Shown here: positions 26,801 through 35,649 of the stretch, piece by piece
How positions within the stretch are numbered: the stretch's first letter is position 1
Layout of the letters: every line of letters begins with the position of its first letter
DNA from: Arenicola marina
Taxonomy: Eukaryota > Annelida > Polychaeta > Arenicolidae
Direction of reading: 5' to 3'
Assembly: GCA_964019135.1 (NCBI GenBank)
Contig: OZ025265.1
Coordinates: 21,427,143-21,491,142 of the forward strand
DNA: 64,000 nucleotides
Made by a program: the position numbers and the translations under genes
Notes under the pieces: generated by a model
Seen by the model: the letters and a program-made list of their open reading frames with translations, nothing else
Databases searched by the model: none
What the model was told of the DNA's origin: nothing

Positions 26801-29800
26801 GTTACAACAGTGGCAATCAAATGCCAACAGTAGGGGGGGGGGGGGGGTATTTATTTTCGCCGTGGAAGATTTTTCTCGTGATTCGAGAGTCCACGAGTCT
26901 CGTGATTGACAAATGTAATTGTTCGAGAGCATGGTGAAGTCGCACCGAGAACTACGGTAATTGGAAACGCGCAATCTCCATGATTCGGACAACGGTTTCA
27001 TTATCTTCGTGAACCGATACAGACGTTCGTGATTTGGGAACATGATGCTACCTGCCCCCCCCCCCCCCCCTCCCACTGACAGTGAACAGGGTATTAAATC
27101 TTCGCCCATCGGTAAGCTACATCACCTGCTATCACTACAGTGTAGGAGTGGCTCAATATGAAGCGAGTTTCAGTTTCTTCTATGTTGCTCAGATAAGTTG
27201 ATGATATATACAAGTATATTTATTCCGACAGAATTCCCTAACTTAGTAATTGACAAAGGAAATTGGCGGCCATCTTGGATTTTGTCCATTTCCGGAAAGC
27301 TGCACCAGTTCTGAGTTCCTAATATTACCCGTGCAACAATTACCTTACAAACTTTTTATGGTGTGGGTGTGTACACTTTACGGAGATTAACTACGAAAGT
27401 CGAAAAATAAGCCACTTTTGGGCTGCCACCCGCTAATGCGGATTTCGTCACATTTTAATATCGGCTGAAAATTATGCGGTTTATTCTGTCAGTGGTATAT
27501 GTGCATATATGGAAATAAACGAGAATAATGTCGGAGGTTTATATCGTGAAATAAATTAAACACCAGAATGTTTCTGCTACCAAAGGAACGATGTTCACCA
27601 TGTTAGGCCAGTCGCGTGGCGGTTGTTGAAGCAATGGCCCAGGACGCCTGTCTGAAAGATGATAAACCACGTTTACAGGGTTATGATGGACAGACTTACG
27701 TCCCATCTGTCCAACGCTGGAACGTATGCTGCAGCCATGAAGAGATTCACAACACCCCAACAACCAGTTGATGAAAAGTATTTTCTCATCTCAATTAAAC
27801 ATCGTAGCCCTATTCAAAATGATATTGATTGCGTTATCCAGTATCAAAATAAAAAAACCCACCTACGTTATACATTATACGTTTGTATTCCATTGCGTAA
27901 TATATGCGATTCTACCGACTTCCGGAATGGACAGTTGGACGATTAATCAGTAACTGTGACCCCAAAGCCACCCCCCGACGACCCTCCACCACCGCCCCGG
28001 CTACGACCTCCCCCGGCCCCCCCCCCCGGACGACCACGCCCCCACCACCAACCCCACCCCACACCGGCTACTACCGTCCCTCCGAAGACCCCGCCCCCCT
28101 CCCCTACCACACACCGGCGTACGTACCATATAGTTGACCGTGAAGATAGCGTGGTCAGCCTGAATCAGCAGCAGGCGTTCTTTGTCGTTGACTTTCATGT
28201 TCATCACCCGCTGACAAAGGTCAATTTAATAACTCCAACTTAGTTTTTTTAGTGAAAAAGACGGACCCTTTCATTGCAATAAAAAGCGCCCGATATAACT
28301 CGATTTGCTGGCACATTTTTTTCTGATCAGCAATTACAAATTGATATTATATATATATACATATTTGCCAGTTCTTTGGTAAATATATGGCCCTGCCAAA
28401 CAAGCACGTATCGACAGGGGTCCGGGGCCATCAGGGTAATGCCGACCACCCCTGTCATCTGGAGGTTTCTTGACTAAACAAAAAGCGAAATTTAATGTGC
28501 ATACGTTGGCACAAAATGGGGCTCAGAAATGACAGTCGTGTACAATAATGTGCCAGCAACATTATTGGACAGATATTGATCATTTGGCACACAACAATTG
28601 TTCTAGACTATAATCCCCAAAACGTGCATGTATAAACAAACCCAAATGTGGATTTGAAAAAGCTTTTCTCAGTTATCCAATATGTGCGTATTTATCCCTA
28701 TCCTTCTATAAGAGATAATACCACTATTGACCCTGGTGTCAATATATGACCATGATGGATGTGGTATTTATCCCTATCCTTCTATAAGAGATAATACCAC
28801 TATTGACTCTGGTGTCAATATATGACCATGATGGATGTGGTATTTATCCCTATCCTTCTATAAGAGATAATACCACTATTGATCCTGGTGTCAATATATG
28901 ACCATAGTGGCTGTGGTGCCTCACCATGTCCCACTCGAGGTGAACGCTGTCGAAGGTCCCCATAGATTCCAGTCCCTGGCGGTACTGCAGCAAATGATAG
29001 CATATGACAGGGTACAACAGCCACAGACAATTAATAACTATAATGAGCTGGGCTCTATTATATTCCGAGCGTTTACCTCTTGCGTCACGTGGATGATAAT
29101 CTAGGGAGTTTAATTGCCTGAATAATGTGTTGTATTATTAAAACCCCCTCTTGATGTAAAATATTAACCAGCATGCATAGCACATGCAGTGGATAGTCTC
29201 ATGGTAGAATAATACAACCTACGATTGGCGAAGTAGTCTGTACGCACACATTTTAACATGTTGATGTACATCACACACACTGTATATGCGAAAACAAATG
29301 CATGGAAGTTTCGTCCAAAATATATATGGACCCCGAATTAAGGACCAACGGTGTCGCCATCTGGTGACAAGGGTCGTGGGTGTGTGGAGACAACCATTGG
29401 GCATCCGACTCACATCAGCCAACTTCCAGCGGCCTAGTTGTCCAATGCCGCCCACCACCAGCTCGTCCGTCGCCGCCACGTGGCACATACTGGGCGATAA
29501 TAACAGAAATAATAACAACAGTAATTATAAAACAAGTAGTACTAATAGTAGTACTGATTGCGAATGACGTTAGTAGTGATGATAAAACTACTGGTAATAA
29601 TGAAATAAGGTATAATAGCGTTGTAAGTAGTAATAGTATCGTCATAACTAATATGAGAATAATAAGAATAAATTAATAATATAACAATTACCATAATAAT
29701 AAAATAAAGAATAATATCGCTGTGAGTAATAATATTATCCTCATAAATAATATGACAATGATAAGAATAACTATAAATATAACAATTACCATAAGAATGT

Positions 29801-32729
29801 TCACCACTGTCAAATCATCAGTATTCCGTTTCGACACCCATGGTAAAAGTTAAACATTATTAGTGGTTTTTGGGGGGGAGCCCAGGACCATACAGTAAAC
29901 ATATTCAGGTGGATTGACATAAAACAACATCGCATATAGACGTAACACTAGCGTCACCTGGTGGCTGTAAAGCGACATGGTGTGGTGGAGATTGGTTTGA
30001 AGACCCGGAACACCTCGGTGTAGACACGCAGGTTGAGATCGCCACAGAATGCCACTGCGACCTGGCGAATGATGCAAATAATGGATGCTGCTTGACAGCT
30101 AATCATTCAGTTATATTAGCGCAAATGTGGTTATCTGACTCTTCATTAAACTGCTGCTTCCAAGTTCCTAACCTAAATATTATCAGATAGAATATTCCTG
30201 TATGAGGAACTTTAAGTGGATGACAAACATTACCCGATAGCGCGCGATGTAGAGAAGTTCTCGGATGACAACTGGGAGTTCATATCTAGGAAGAGATAAT
30301 CCAACACACAATCAGTGAATCGTGGTTGGCATCCGTCCGTCTGCGAGAGAAAATGGATTTGCAGCTTTGTTTGGTTTAAGTTATACGATTCGTAACGCGG
30401 CATTTACGCTTATGACTAAATAAGCCTATCTGGGATCGACAGAGCTTACCACAGTCATCGCAACGGTAACCTGTCAATAGATCCAGGTTTTTGCTCGCTG
30501 GTGGGCGCCTAGATTGGCGTCTCAAGTCCAGTTTCACAAACCAAAGCCCGTCGTGGTGGGCCATTTCGTCACGCACGACACGTGCCCATCCCCTCTTTTG
30601 GGATACCAGATCCTCCCAAGAATCTGGATCAATGCCGAAAGCCTTCATGTCCCGCTTACAAACACCCTTAAACCTAAGCTTTGGCCGTCCAGTTGGCCTT
30701 TTGCCGTCGGCGAGTTCACCGTAAAGCACATCCTTAGGAATGCGTTCATCTAGACGTAGACGACTTTGCTTCACAAGAGTGAAGTAATATGCTATAATAT
30801 GGCGCTCTACTAATATTGTGTAATCAAGGTTATAAAAAAAGCTGCAGTCAACACGTGGCCGCGGAGGTCACCTTGGTTTGGCGTGAAGGTCATTGCCATA
30901 TCCCACGATAAAGAGATATTGATAACTATTGTAATACCATTATACGAATGCTTATATGTCTTTTATATTTAGACACTTTCAGTGAAGGCAGCTAAAGAAG
31001 TCTGCTTGTTTTTAAGATAAAGTTGGATATTTTCTCTATAATTCCTTATGACCCAATAGTCAAACATGGGTACCGATCTTTTTATATCATGGGGCTTGCA
31101 ATATGGGGTTTTCAATTACTTACCATAGGGATAGTATCTGCTGGGGTGTGATCTTAAACCCCACTCACCTGCTGAGGCTGGTGTCCTCGCCCTTGGTGGG
31201 AACTGTCCAAACGCGGAGGATGTGGGCGGTCCCGGTGCCGTACTGGGTGAAGAAGGCGCTGCCACCCCGGTACGAGAAGCTGGTGAGGCACGTCAGCTCG
31301 CTGGGGTGAGCCAGGGTGTGGGTGACCTCAATGGGTAATGGAGAGGTAGGCTAGGGTCACTCAGTGGGCGGTCATCCATCCCGAGGGACAGAGCCATCAG
31401 CCAGCATTCGTCGCCCACGTAATGTAGCCAACCAGCTGGCCCCTGGCTTGCTCAGCCCCAAACTGATCAAACGCATTCGAATAACTCATACTTCACACAC
31501 GCATAGCTTTCTGTAGCCTGGTTCCGCGGCCCCAACTTCGCTTGTGTTTCTGAGATTGGCCAACTGGGGTTCTCGATTAGTGAAGTGCTGCCACCTCGTG
31601 GGGTCTCCTGGCGACAGAGCTGGCCCCTTAGCGTGAGTATCAGTCCAAATATATGGGCGAATGCACCACCATTCACAAAACTGCATAGATTACTATAAAT
31701 GACAGGACTCACGACACGCGACAGAGGTGTATTTGAAAAATCGACATTTGAGATTGACCCCCAGATTCCGATATTGACGATCTGAACAAGCGACATCGGC
31801 GCAGATGGCATTTTGGAGAAAAAAAATGGCAACTAAATAAACATCGCGAAAAATCGACACTGGATACTGGACAATCCAAACTTTCAGACCACTGCTAATA
31901 GGGCCAGCAAGCTTAATAAAGACTTGATGGAACACGGTTCTTTTGGTTTTGAATATCAGTGCGGGTGCTAACTGAGCAAATGGGGCTCTTAATCATTCCG
32001 CCAAAAAACATGATAGAGATACAAAGGCTTTGCATCGGCCGGTAACATGCCACAGAAGGTGATCCGCCTAAAATGGACAAGCTGTGAAAATTCAATACGT
32101 TGACAAGCTATGTGCTGCAAGGTTCTACAGTTGTCGGTCGAGGTTGCTTGGAAAGGCGACGAACATTGATACCGATTTAATTAAGTGAATTTTGATAAAT
32201 TAAACAAAATGAGAACAGTTTCATCCCTTCGTGGTTCAGAAGAGAATGCCAATTATGTTTCTGCGCTCACTTGGCTGCGATCCAATGTTAAGGACCGTAA
32301 GTTCGAACGGCGGGGGCGAAATATTTTGCCCCGGCTCTTTCGAACTTAGGTTCGATTTGACACCTGATTTGACACCTATCAGGGTAAAATGTGACAACGG
32401 TTCGTGCCAGAAAAAACCCTGGTACGACACGGGTTTATCTCAGCATAAATCTCATCCTAGAATAAAAGCTCGCACGGAATATGGGAGACTTGGCTGAGAT
32501 AAAGCCATTCCACGCTCGAACTAATGCCATAAGCACATCTTCTCCCCATGTGAACATACCGAATTAAGCACCGGAGTTGACGTACCTTCAGACCGGTTTC
32601 TATGGCAACCTCTTCTGTTTCTTTCTCTCCGGTGCGGATGGCGTTGTGGATTTCCGATTGTACTTTGGCCCAGTCACCCAAGCGGTCATATTTGCTGACC
32701 GAAGTCGGGCGTTCTTTTCTTGACACCAT
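11742..32729 (-). CDS. WD40-repeat protein gene, 19 exons placed (3' end not found)
   Basis: On the minus strand 19 exons can be chained from a start codon at 32,729. All have GT donors and AG acceptors, all phases are compatible, and the 1,871 nt contain no stop. The conceptual product (about 623 residues so far) has repeated WD40 signatures: an LTAS-x-DG-x-(V/I)-(K/R)-(V/I)-W type motif in exons 9-10, DGSLRLLSP in exon 13, NKDGT at the exon 16 end, CGTDFLVKIW in exon 17, and TAGEDKCVK followed by VWD at the exon 18-19 junction. The order of segments recalls the large WD40 proteins of the WDR87/WDR97 group, but that assignment is from memory and tentative. WD40 propellers act as protein-interaction platforms; no specific role is visible. 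The last placed exon ends in phase 2, so at least one more exon must lie 3' (below 11,742). Introns carry LINEs, SINEs and a 91-bp satellite. Confidence 0.85.
11955..12035 (-). repeat. SINE tail fragment
   Basis: The 3' part only of the type-2 SINE (tggtcatatcgcgtcgatgg... ccatgtccccgaggtaaccc... tttttgcgaag), in reverse orientation. Confidence 0.7.
12083..12170 (-). repeat. SINE (type 2), 3' part, split by a LINE
   Basis: This is the 3' portion of a SINE in reverse orientation; the remainder resumes at 14,181. The last 65 bases (12,106-12,170) recur at 14,181-14,245 with two mismatches and share the derived tttcg variant, so both halves derive from one SINE and the LINE between them created the duplication. 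Confidence 0.75.
12171..14180 (+). mobile_element. 5'-truncated LINE of the CR1/Jockey-like type
   Basis: The reverse transcriptase domain is clear. Motifs in order are NYRPISLLS (about 12,317), DISKAFDRVWH (12,529), [20 protein letters not shown] (12,694) and the catalytic FADDTTLY (12,787), followed by a C-terminal region ending in CNCGAASEDSVNFFYSCPTY, a CCHC-like tail. The frame runs from about 12,178 to 13,951, broken by one in-frame stop at 13,172-13,174 where related proteins have Tyr. The endonuclease domain is missing, so it is 5'-truncated. There is no poly(A); the 3' end is AT-rich. It lies in the 3' region of the WD40 gene (intron 18), opposite to that gene. Confidence 0.88.
14181..14350 (-). 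repeat. SINE (type 2), 5' part, split by a LINE
   Basis: This continues the SINE of 12,083-12,170. It contains the reverse complement of the B box (gtgaaccaccgatc) and the cctgcgaccacacagacatggccac segment, as in the 56,886 copy. Confidence 0.75.
14967..15035 (-). CDS. WD40 gene exon 18
   Basis: 69 nt, phase 0. It encodes VTAVSCCQTLGLVATAGEDK followed by CVK, with VWD supplied by exon 19. Confidence 0.88.
16841..17005. repeat. MITE-like element with shared terminal motif and TATA-like centre
   Basis: The left end accgccgttgcgttgtaatgcg and the right end cgcatgaacacgcactaacggttctacggt are partial inverted repeats of each other. Inside is a tctctataaatagcc run. The same end motif is found at 54,002-54,275 and inside every unit of the 91-bp satellite. 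No transposase is present. Confidence 0.5.
17067..17337 (-). repeat. SINE-like insertion bounded by 20-base direct repeats
   Basis: The 20 bases agacctttcaggaggtcaga occur at 17,067-17,086 and again at 17,318-17,337. Between them, on the minus strand, is a tRNA-like A-box run (TTGGTTAGCGCGTTCGG) and a GTCGAATCC run near the far end. This fits a small tRNA-derived element with target duplication. The repeat core is itself palindromic. Confidence 0.5.
17361..17585 (-). CDS. WD40 gene exon 17
   Basis: 225 nt, phase 0, GTGAGC donor. It begins ISLIVARRSYFRE, contains a GHVTML start of blade and ETLVSCGTDFLVKIWKI. A decayed second copy lies at 10,335-10,510, and a SINE-like insertion ends 24 nt from its donor. 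Confidence 0.88.
17952..18014 (-). CDS. WD40 gene exon 16
   Basis: 63 nt, phase 0, with a GTGTCTGTTTTTCAG acceptor and GTAAGG donor. It encodes ADETSSSGRENIIFAGNKDG plus Thr. Confidence 0.88.
18496..18605 (-). CDS. WD40 gene exon 15
   Basis: 110 nt, phase 1 to 0. It encodes NPCHPVCRLVTKSCSLDPNQ. The acceptor (TTGGTTGGAG) was chosen for phase continuity and is the least certain part. Confidence 0.7.
18610..18845. repeat. Imperfect (AATGTAAA)n-type simple repeat
   Basis: Repeats of aatgtaatgtaaa and variants in WD40 intron 14 explain the long Phe/Tyr/Ile ORFs seen on the minus strand. Confidence 0.75.
19080..19330 (-). repeat. tRNA-derived SINE, third type
   Basis: Read on the minus strand it begins CCCCGTGGCCTAGTAGGC (A-box-like), has TTATTCGAACCCC (B-box-like) and then a tail with ttgtgcaggatacagatgctacgcatttcc. 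The body resembles the type-2 SINE tail loosely. It is located in WD40 intron 14. Confidence 0.55.
19388..19451 (-). CDS. WD40 gene exon 14
   Basis: 64 nt, phase 0 to 1. It encodes MPSGIAYDRDEELIYILLEG, GTGAGA donor. The phase-1 end matches the exon 15 start. Confidence 0.8.
20194..21406 (-). mobile_element. 5'-truncated L1-like LINE with 15-base target duplication
   Basis: Fifteen identical bases (cagagcattatatgt) flank the insertion at 20,194-20,208 and 21,392-21,406. On the minus strand the element ends in a 27-base poly(A) (plus-strand T run to 20,234). It encodes the C-terminal part of an L1/Tx1-type polymerase: IPR-stop-WK at about 21,025, then CGFCGNECETIEHLFYYCQP (about 20,640-20,700), the zinc-binding tail. 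One in-frame TAA interrupts at 21,025-21,027, where related proteins have an acidic residue. It lies in the intron between WD40 exons 13 and 14, in the same orientation as the gene. Confidence 0.9.
21451..21525 (-). CDS. WD40 gene exon 13
   Basis: 75 nt, phase 0, TTGTCCCACAG acceptor. It encodes DGSLRLLSPVTGAAVTIVYP. Confidence 0.9.
21800..21895 (-). CDS. WD40 gene exon 12
   Basis: 96 nt, phase 0, TTTGTTCCTCAG acceptor. It encodes YTKMFSTIQSGVHSLTRWPT and ends in RIVAAVE. Confidence 0.88.
21960..24657. repeat. 91-bp satellite, about 29-30 tandem units, in WD40 intron 11
   Basis: The unit is exactly 91 bases (for example cggttctacg at 22,081 recurs at 22,172) and most copies differ at only a few sites; edge copies are diverged. 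On the minus strand the unit reads GCGACTGGTGTCCACATTGC... CAGTATG|GTTAGTGATAC..., a copy of the last ~34 nt of exon 11 plus its 5' splice site and the start of the intron. It is followed by CTACCGTAGAACCGCC and CGTGTACATGCG, the end motif of the MITE-like elements. The array abuts exon 11. Confidence 0.93.
24658..24765 (-). CDS. WD40 gene exon 11
   Basis: 108 nt, phase 0. It encodes EQRIDIGQPIYGMKFISGGQ and ends VHIAVLNM before a GTTAGT donor. The last ~34 nt and the donor recur, with a few changes, in each unit of the 91-bp satellite in the next intron. An earlier alternative donor (GAG|GTTCAC) is possible but less consistent. Confidence 0.85.
24960..25175 (-). repeat. Interspersed repeat with CRE, E-box and GC-box-like motifs, copy 1
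   Basis: The reverse complement matches two tandem copies at 57,183-57,415 and 57,430-57,660: TGACGTCACTGTTGCTTTTATCCAAT at one end, a CACGTGCGTTATGTCCGAC block, and a GCGTGAGCGGGCG block at the other. Located in WD40 intron 10. Confidence 0.65.
25313..25717 (-). mobile_element. 5'-truncated LINE with 15-base target duplication
   Basis: aactgtcgcattgat flanks the insertion at 25,313-25,327 and 25,703-25,717. A 23-base T run on the plus strand is the poly(A) tail. The minus-strand ORF encodes WLVSVNDDKPRLWENSIRFF and ends YRK-stop, a plausible LINE C-terminus. It lies in WD40 intron 10, same orientation as the gene. Confidence 0.85.
25997..26149 (-). CDS. WD40 gene exon 10
   Basis: 153 nt, phase 0, GTGAGA donor. 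It begins VW, has a GH dipeptide in FPGHRLAVTAM, and ends with LLLTASLDGAIRIWRLDTFE plus Pro. This is a complete WD40 repeat. Confidence 0.92.
26255..26345. repeat. Short tandem repeat (ttgttgtgaaataa...)
   Basis: About three copies of a ~26-base unit (ataattgttgtgaaataatttac). Confidence 0.6.
26721..26781 (-). CDS. WD40 gene exon 9
   Basis: 61 nt, phase 2 to 0. It encodes TALHDRRDYFLTASRDGAVK, a canonical WD40 strand whose VW is supplied by exon 10. Confidence 0.9.
27599..27651 (-). CDS. WD40 gene exon 8
   Basis: 53 nt, phase 0 to 2. It encodes TGVLGHCFNNRHATGLT, and the split Cys codon is completed by exon 9. Confidence 0.8.
28127..28210 (-). CDS. WD40 gene exon 7
   Basis: 84 nt, phase 0, GTACGT donor. 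It encodes MKVNDKERLLLIQADHAIFT within a 28-residue segment. Confidence 0.85.
28689..28910. repeat. 76-bp unit tandemly repeated three times beside exon 6
   Basis: tatttatccctatccttc begins at 28,689, 28,765 and 28,841, with only a few differences between units. It lies in intron 6 and ends about 15 bases from the donor of exon 6. Confidence 0.9.
28925..28984 (-). CDS. WD40 gene exon 6
   Basis: 60 nt, phase 0, with a good TTTGCTGCAG acceptor and GTGAGG donor. It encodes YRQGLESMGTFDSVHLEWDM. A 76-bp triplicate lies just beyond its donor. Confidence 0.75.
29414..29489 (-). CDS. WD40 gene exon 5
   Basis: 76 nt, phase 2 to 0, GTGAGT donor. It encodes MCHVAATDELVVGGIGQLGR followed by W. Confidence 0.85.
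29500..29800. repeat. AT-rich trinucleotide-like repeat
   Basis: aataataacaac and (ta)-rich simple sequence just upstream (gene sense) of WD40 exon 5. Confidence 0.6.
29958..30061 (-). CDS. WD40 gene exon 4
   Basis: 104 nt, phase 0 to 2. It encodes VAVAFCGDLNLRVYTEVFRV, a typical blade edge (D-L-x-LRVY). Confidence 0.85.
30234..30285 (-). CDS. WD40 gene exon 3
   Basis: 52 nt with a TCTTCCTAG acceptor and GTAATG donor. It encodes YELPVVIRELLYIARYR, phase 2 to 0. Confidence 0.75.
30376..30840 (-). mobile_element. LINE C-terminal remnant
   Basis: The minus-strand ORF reads RIPKDVLYGELADGKRPTGR, then PKLRFKGVCKRDMKAFGID, and ends with a CDDCGKLCRSQIGLFSHKRKC zinc-finger-like tail. This is the familiar C-terminus of a widespread LINE polymerase. 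The reverse transcriptase core is missing, so it is a truncated copy. It lies in WD40 intron 2. Confidence 0.8.
31169..31326 (-). CDS. WD40 gene exon 2
   Basis: 158 nt, phase 0 to 2, GTGAGT donor. It encodes LTCLTSFSYRGGSAFFTQYG and then an RVW WD-type strand ending. Confidence 0.85.
32586..32729 (-). CDS. WD40 gene exon 1 (start codon)
   Basis: It begins with MVSRKERPTSVSKYDRLGDW and ends in a GTACGT donor, phase 0, 48 residues. The Met is the first in the frame and the charged N-terminus joins in phase to exon 2. No signal peptide is seen. Confidence 0.75.
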
Positions 32730-35619
32730 GGTTCATACAATATCGGGAACCACGAATCTGTGAGATGCAGAGAAATCGTCTAATTAAGTCAATACATCTG
32801 CAGAGCCCAAATATTACCGAAAAGCTACTATTTCGGTACATGACGCTCTCCGCACCATTTGAGCTGGCATCGGTGGATACTCATTTTTTGAAAACATTTT
32901 TAATAAAAATGGCACGAATGCGAATATTACCTGCACGTTTATGTGTTTTCGTTTCAACATTTAATAATGAATTATATGCGTACAAACATTGTGCATATGC
33001 CTTAGCTTACATGAAGTCCCAAGTGTTAAGCCTAAAGACGCGATGTGAATATTCCGTAATTTTTCTATGTATTAGATCTGCGTTTTAATTTGTGATTCAC
33101 TATCGATCCTAACAACGACAACGGAATAATTATTATTACTATTAATAGTAGTAATATTATTATTATCATTGGGTTTCTATAGCGCCAACAAATCTGTGAT
33201 TCCGTTTAAAGACGCAGTTAAAAACTGATTTTCTTTAAACATGTGATATATAGTTCACTGAAATAAGACATATATGCACAACACTAATAATCTTCAGCAA
33301 TAAATTTCTAAATATTCTCATTATCATTTTACAGATGTGTTCAGGTGTCATATCATGTGTCAAAACTATCAACAATACTTCAATCAATTCGAAACTGCAC
33401 TGGAAGCCAGTGAAGCTGTCTCAGAGCTTGCATTATGGGGTCGAACTTCTTAAGATTTAGTAGCAGCCATGGCTGCCGCATTCTGAACGCACTGAAGTAA
33501 TGTAAAATCTTATGGTTGAAACTTAGGGTTGTAAAATATAAAATTGCTCATGTTGTCCTATCGCTGCTTACCTACAGATGGAATAGAAGGATGGTCACAT
33601 ATTTTGGTGCCGTCATTTTGCTGGGGTGTTAGCCGCAGCTGTTTCTGCTCGTCATCAATTCTAAATGGCTTAAAACATGACCATGATTGTTTATACGACA
33701 CAATACGTCACGTAGCAACGACAAACGATAGTGTAACCATGGTTACAACTATTGCGTCATAAGCACTATTTATTCATAGCAGTGCATTTTGGCTCTTATA
33801 AATCAAGTTACCTACCTGCAGATCGGCCTATTGATATATAGGGCTATACGGTTCTCGCGATCGGGCTGCAAGACTTTAGTTTGGGGACAAACAGACACAC
33901 GTGCTTCATTTTGCAGTATAGGCAGCTACAAGTCATTTTTTTCCAGGTTTATACTAAAGCCTATGAGTACCATTAAAACCGTCTTCAAAACACTCGAAAG
34001 CTAAAAATAGCGTTCTAAATTTAGCCCTGTACCCGTGCTTTCGCGAGTTCCCGAAAACAGTGTGTGACGTCACAGTTTCACGTGCCTCCGCGGTAATTAA
34101 AAATGGCGAGAGCAAGTGATCGACTTAGCCATTCCCCTGTCAAAATGTAAACCAGGTCAAATGTAGTTGTGAAGTGTATTATCCGCTACCTAAAACAACG
34201 TTTAGACAAAATGTAAACAAACAAACTGGCGGAGTCGCTTGAACAGTTATAGTTCCGACATCAAAACCACGAACAAAGTGGTTGCCTTTGATGTCTGAAC
34301 TTGGAAGGGGAGGGGGGGGGGGGGGGTTCCAAAGAACGAAGAATAAATGTCTTTATTCCCAGGTCAAGATGAATTAAATGGAGAACTCACCGCATACAGA
34401 GGAAGGGCGGATACATGATACACATTTGCGCTTTCCCAATTCATGGTTATTAGTATTGAAATTCTCAGTTTACTATTAATGAAAATCATCGATCACGACG
34501 GTCGGCGGCTAATATCTCATTCGCAGTTAACGAAAAATTAGTTTGCTCATTCCTAATTCACGGTAAAATGCAAAGCCTGTTCCCGACCAACAGAAATACC
34601 CCCTTGCCCCGCCCCCCCCCCCCCCTCGAACTCCCCTTGAAAGTGTCCCATAAGAAAAAAAGTAGGCCCTATAGGAGCTTTTAACTGCAAGAAAGAGTAT
34701 TATAAATACAAATCTGGTGGAGGGGTTCCGCAGGTGCCTTGATGCCTAAGAGGCGGATAATTGTGATGAAAAAGATACTTATGATGAACAAGATGCCCCT
34801 ATAGAGAGGATATTTAAAAACTCGCGACCCGGGGAAGGAGGAGGGGGGTGGGGTGGTGCTCCGAAAGTGTGCATTTATAGGGCGGGTTGAGAAAGGGTTG
34901 CCCCGACCGAGCGGATTTGGGCGGTAAAACGCCATGAGCAAGCGGATTTGGGCGATGAGAAGGGGGGGGGGGCGTTACTGCAGAACCCCCACCCCAAACC
35001 CAACAATGTATTAAGTACAACATACATGTCGACCTTGACCCTCATACGCAGATATTCTGGTTCCTTGTCTCGTGCAACGATTATGTACAAAAGAAAACAT
35101 CCCCCGTTCTGTTGCTTGAGAAGCTTTTTTAATCGCTACGTGATCCATCCGTCCGTATTAAAAGAGACGCAGGAAATGTTGTTAATAGCATGATAGTCAC
35201 GATGCCTGGACTGTCCTCACTGTGGCTAAATCTATAACCCAGGTCAACACATTTTTGCATAGGATGGACCGATATCATGGAATCTACATGAAGATGCATC
35301 AGGTGACAAATTAATCCTTTGGTTGGTTATTAATTGGATTTCCTTCCAAGCGGTCACGTTGATATATGGCTCTTTTGTATCATTGAAGATACATGATTGG
35401 ACTGTCTCGTAAGGTTTAGACATCATATGCAGATACGAGTGCATGATTGGGAGTGTGCAATCTGGGAGGCCGCTGCGGTTCGAGAGATGTTCGACTGCGA
35501 AATAATATGCCACAAGTGTCTAGGGCCGTTTTTTCCTCATTAACGCAGATCGGGAATTGCATATATGAGCCCAAAGATGGCATAAAGCACATCATCCGTC
35601 CACATCCTGGATTGCCCGC
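32730..35619. other. Intergenic region between divergent genes
   Basis: The WD40 gene (minus) and receptor locus (plus) diverge from here, so promoters for both should lie within. A degenerate interspersed repeat with AT-rich triplets and tctatagcgcc occurs at about 33,120-33,490. G/C runs lie near 34,310-34,326, 34,608-34,626 and 34,963-34,972. No TATA box or clear start site was singled out. Confidence 0.35.
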
Positions 35620-35649
35620 GTGATATTTACCATCCTGCGCAGCGCCAAC

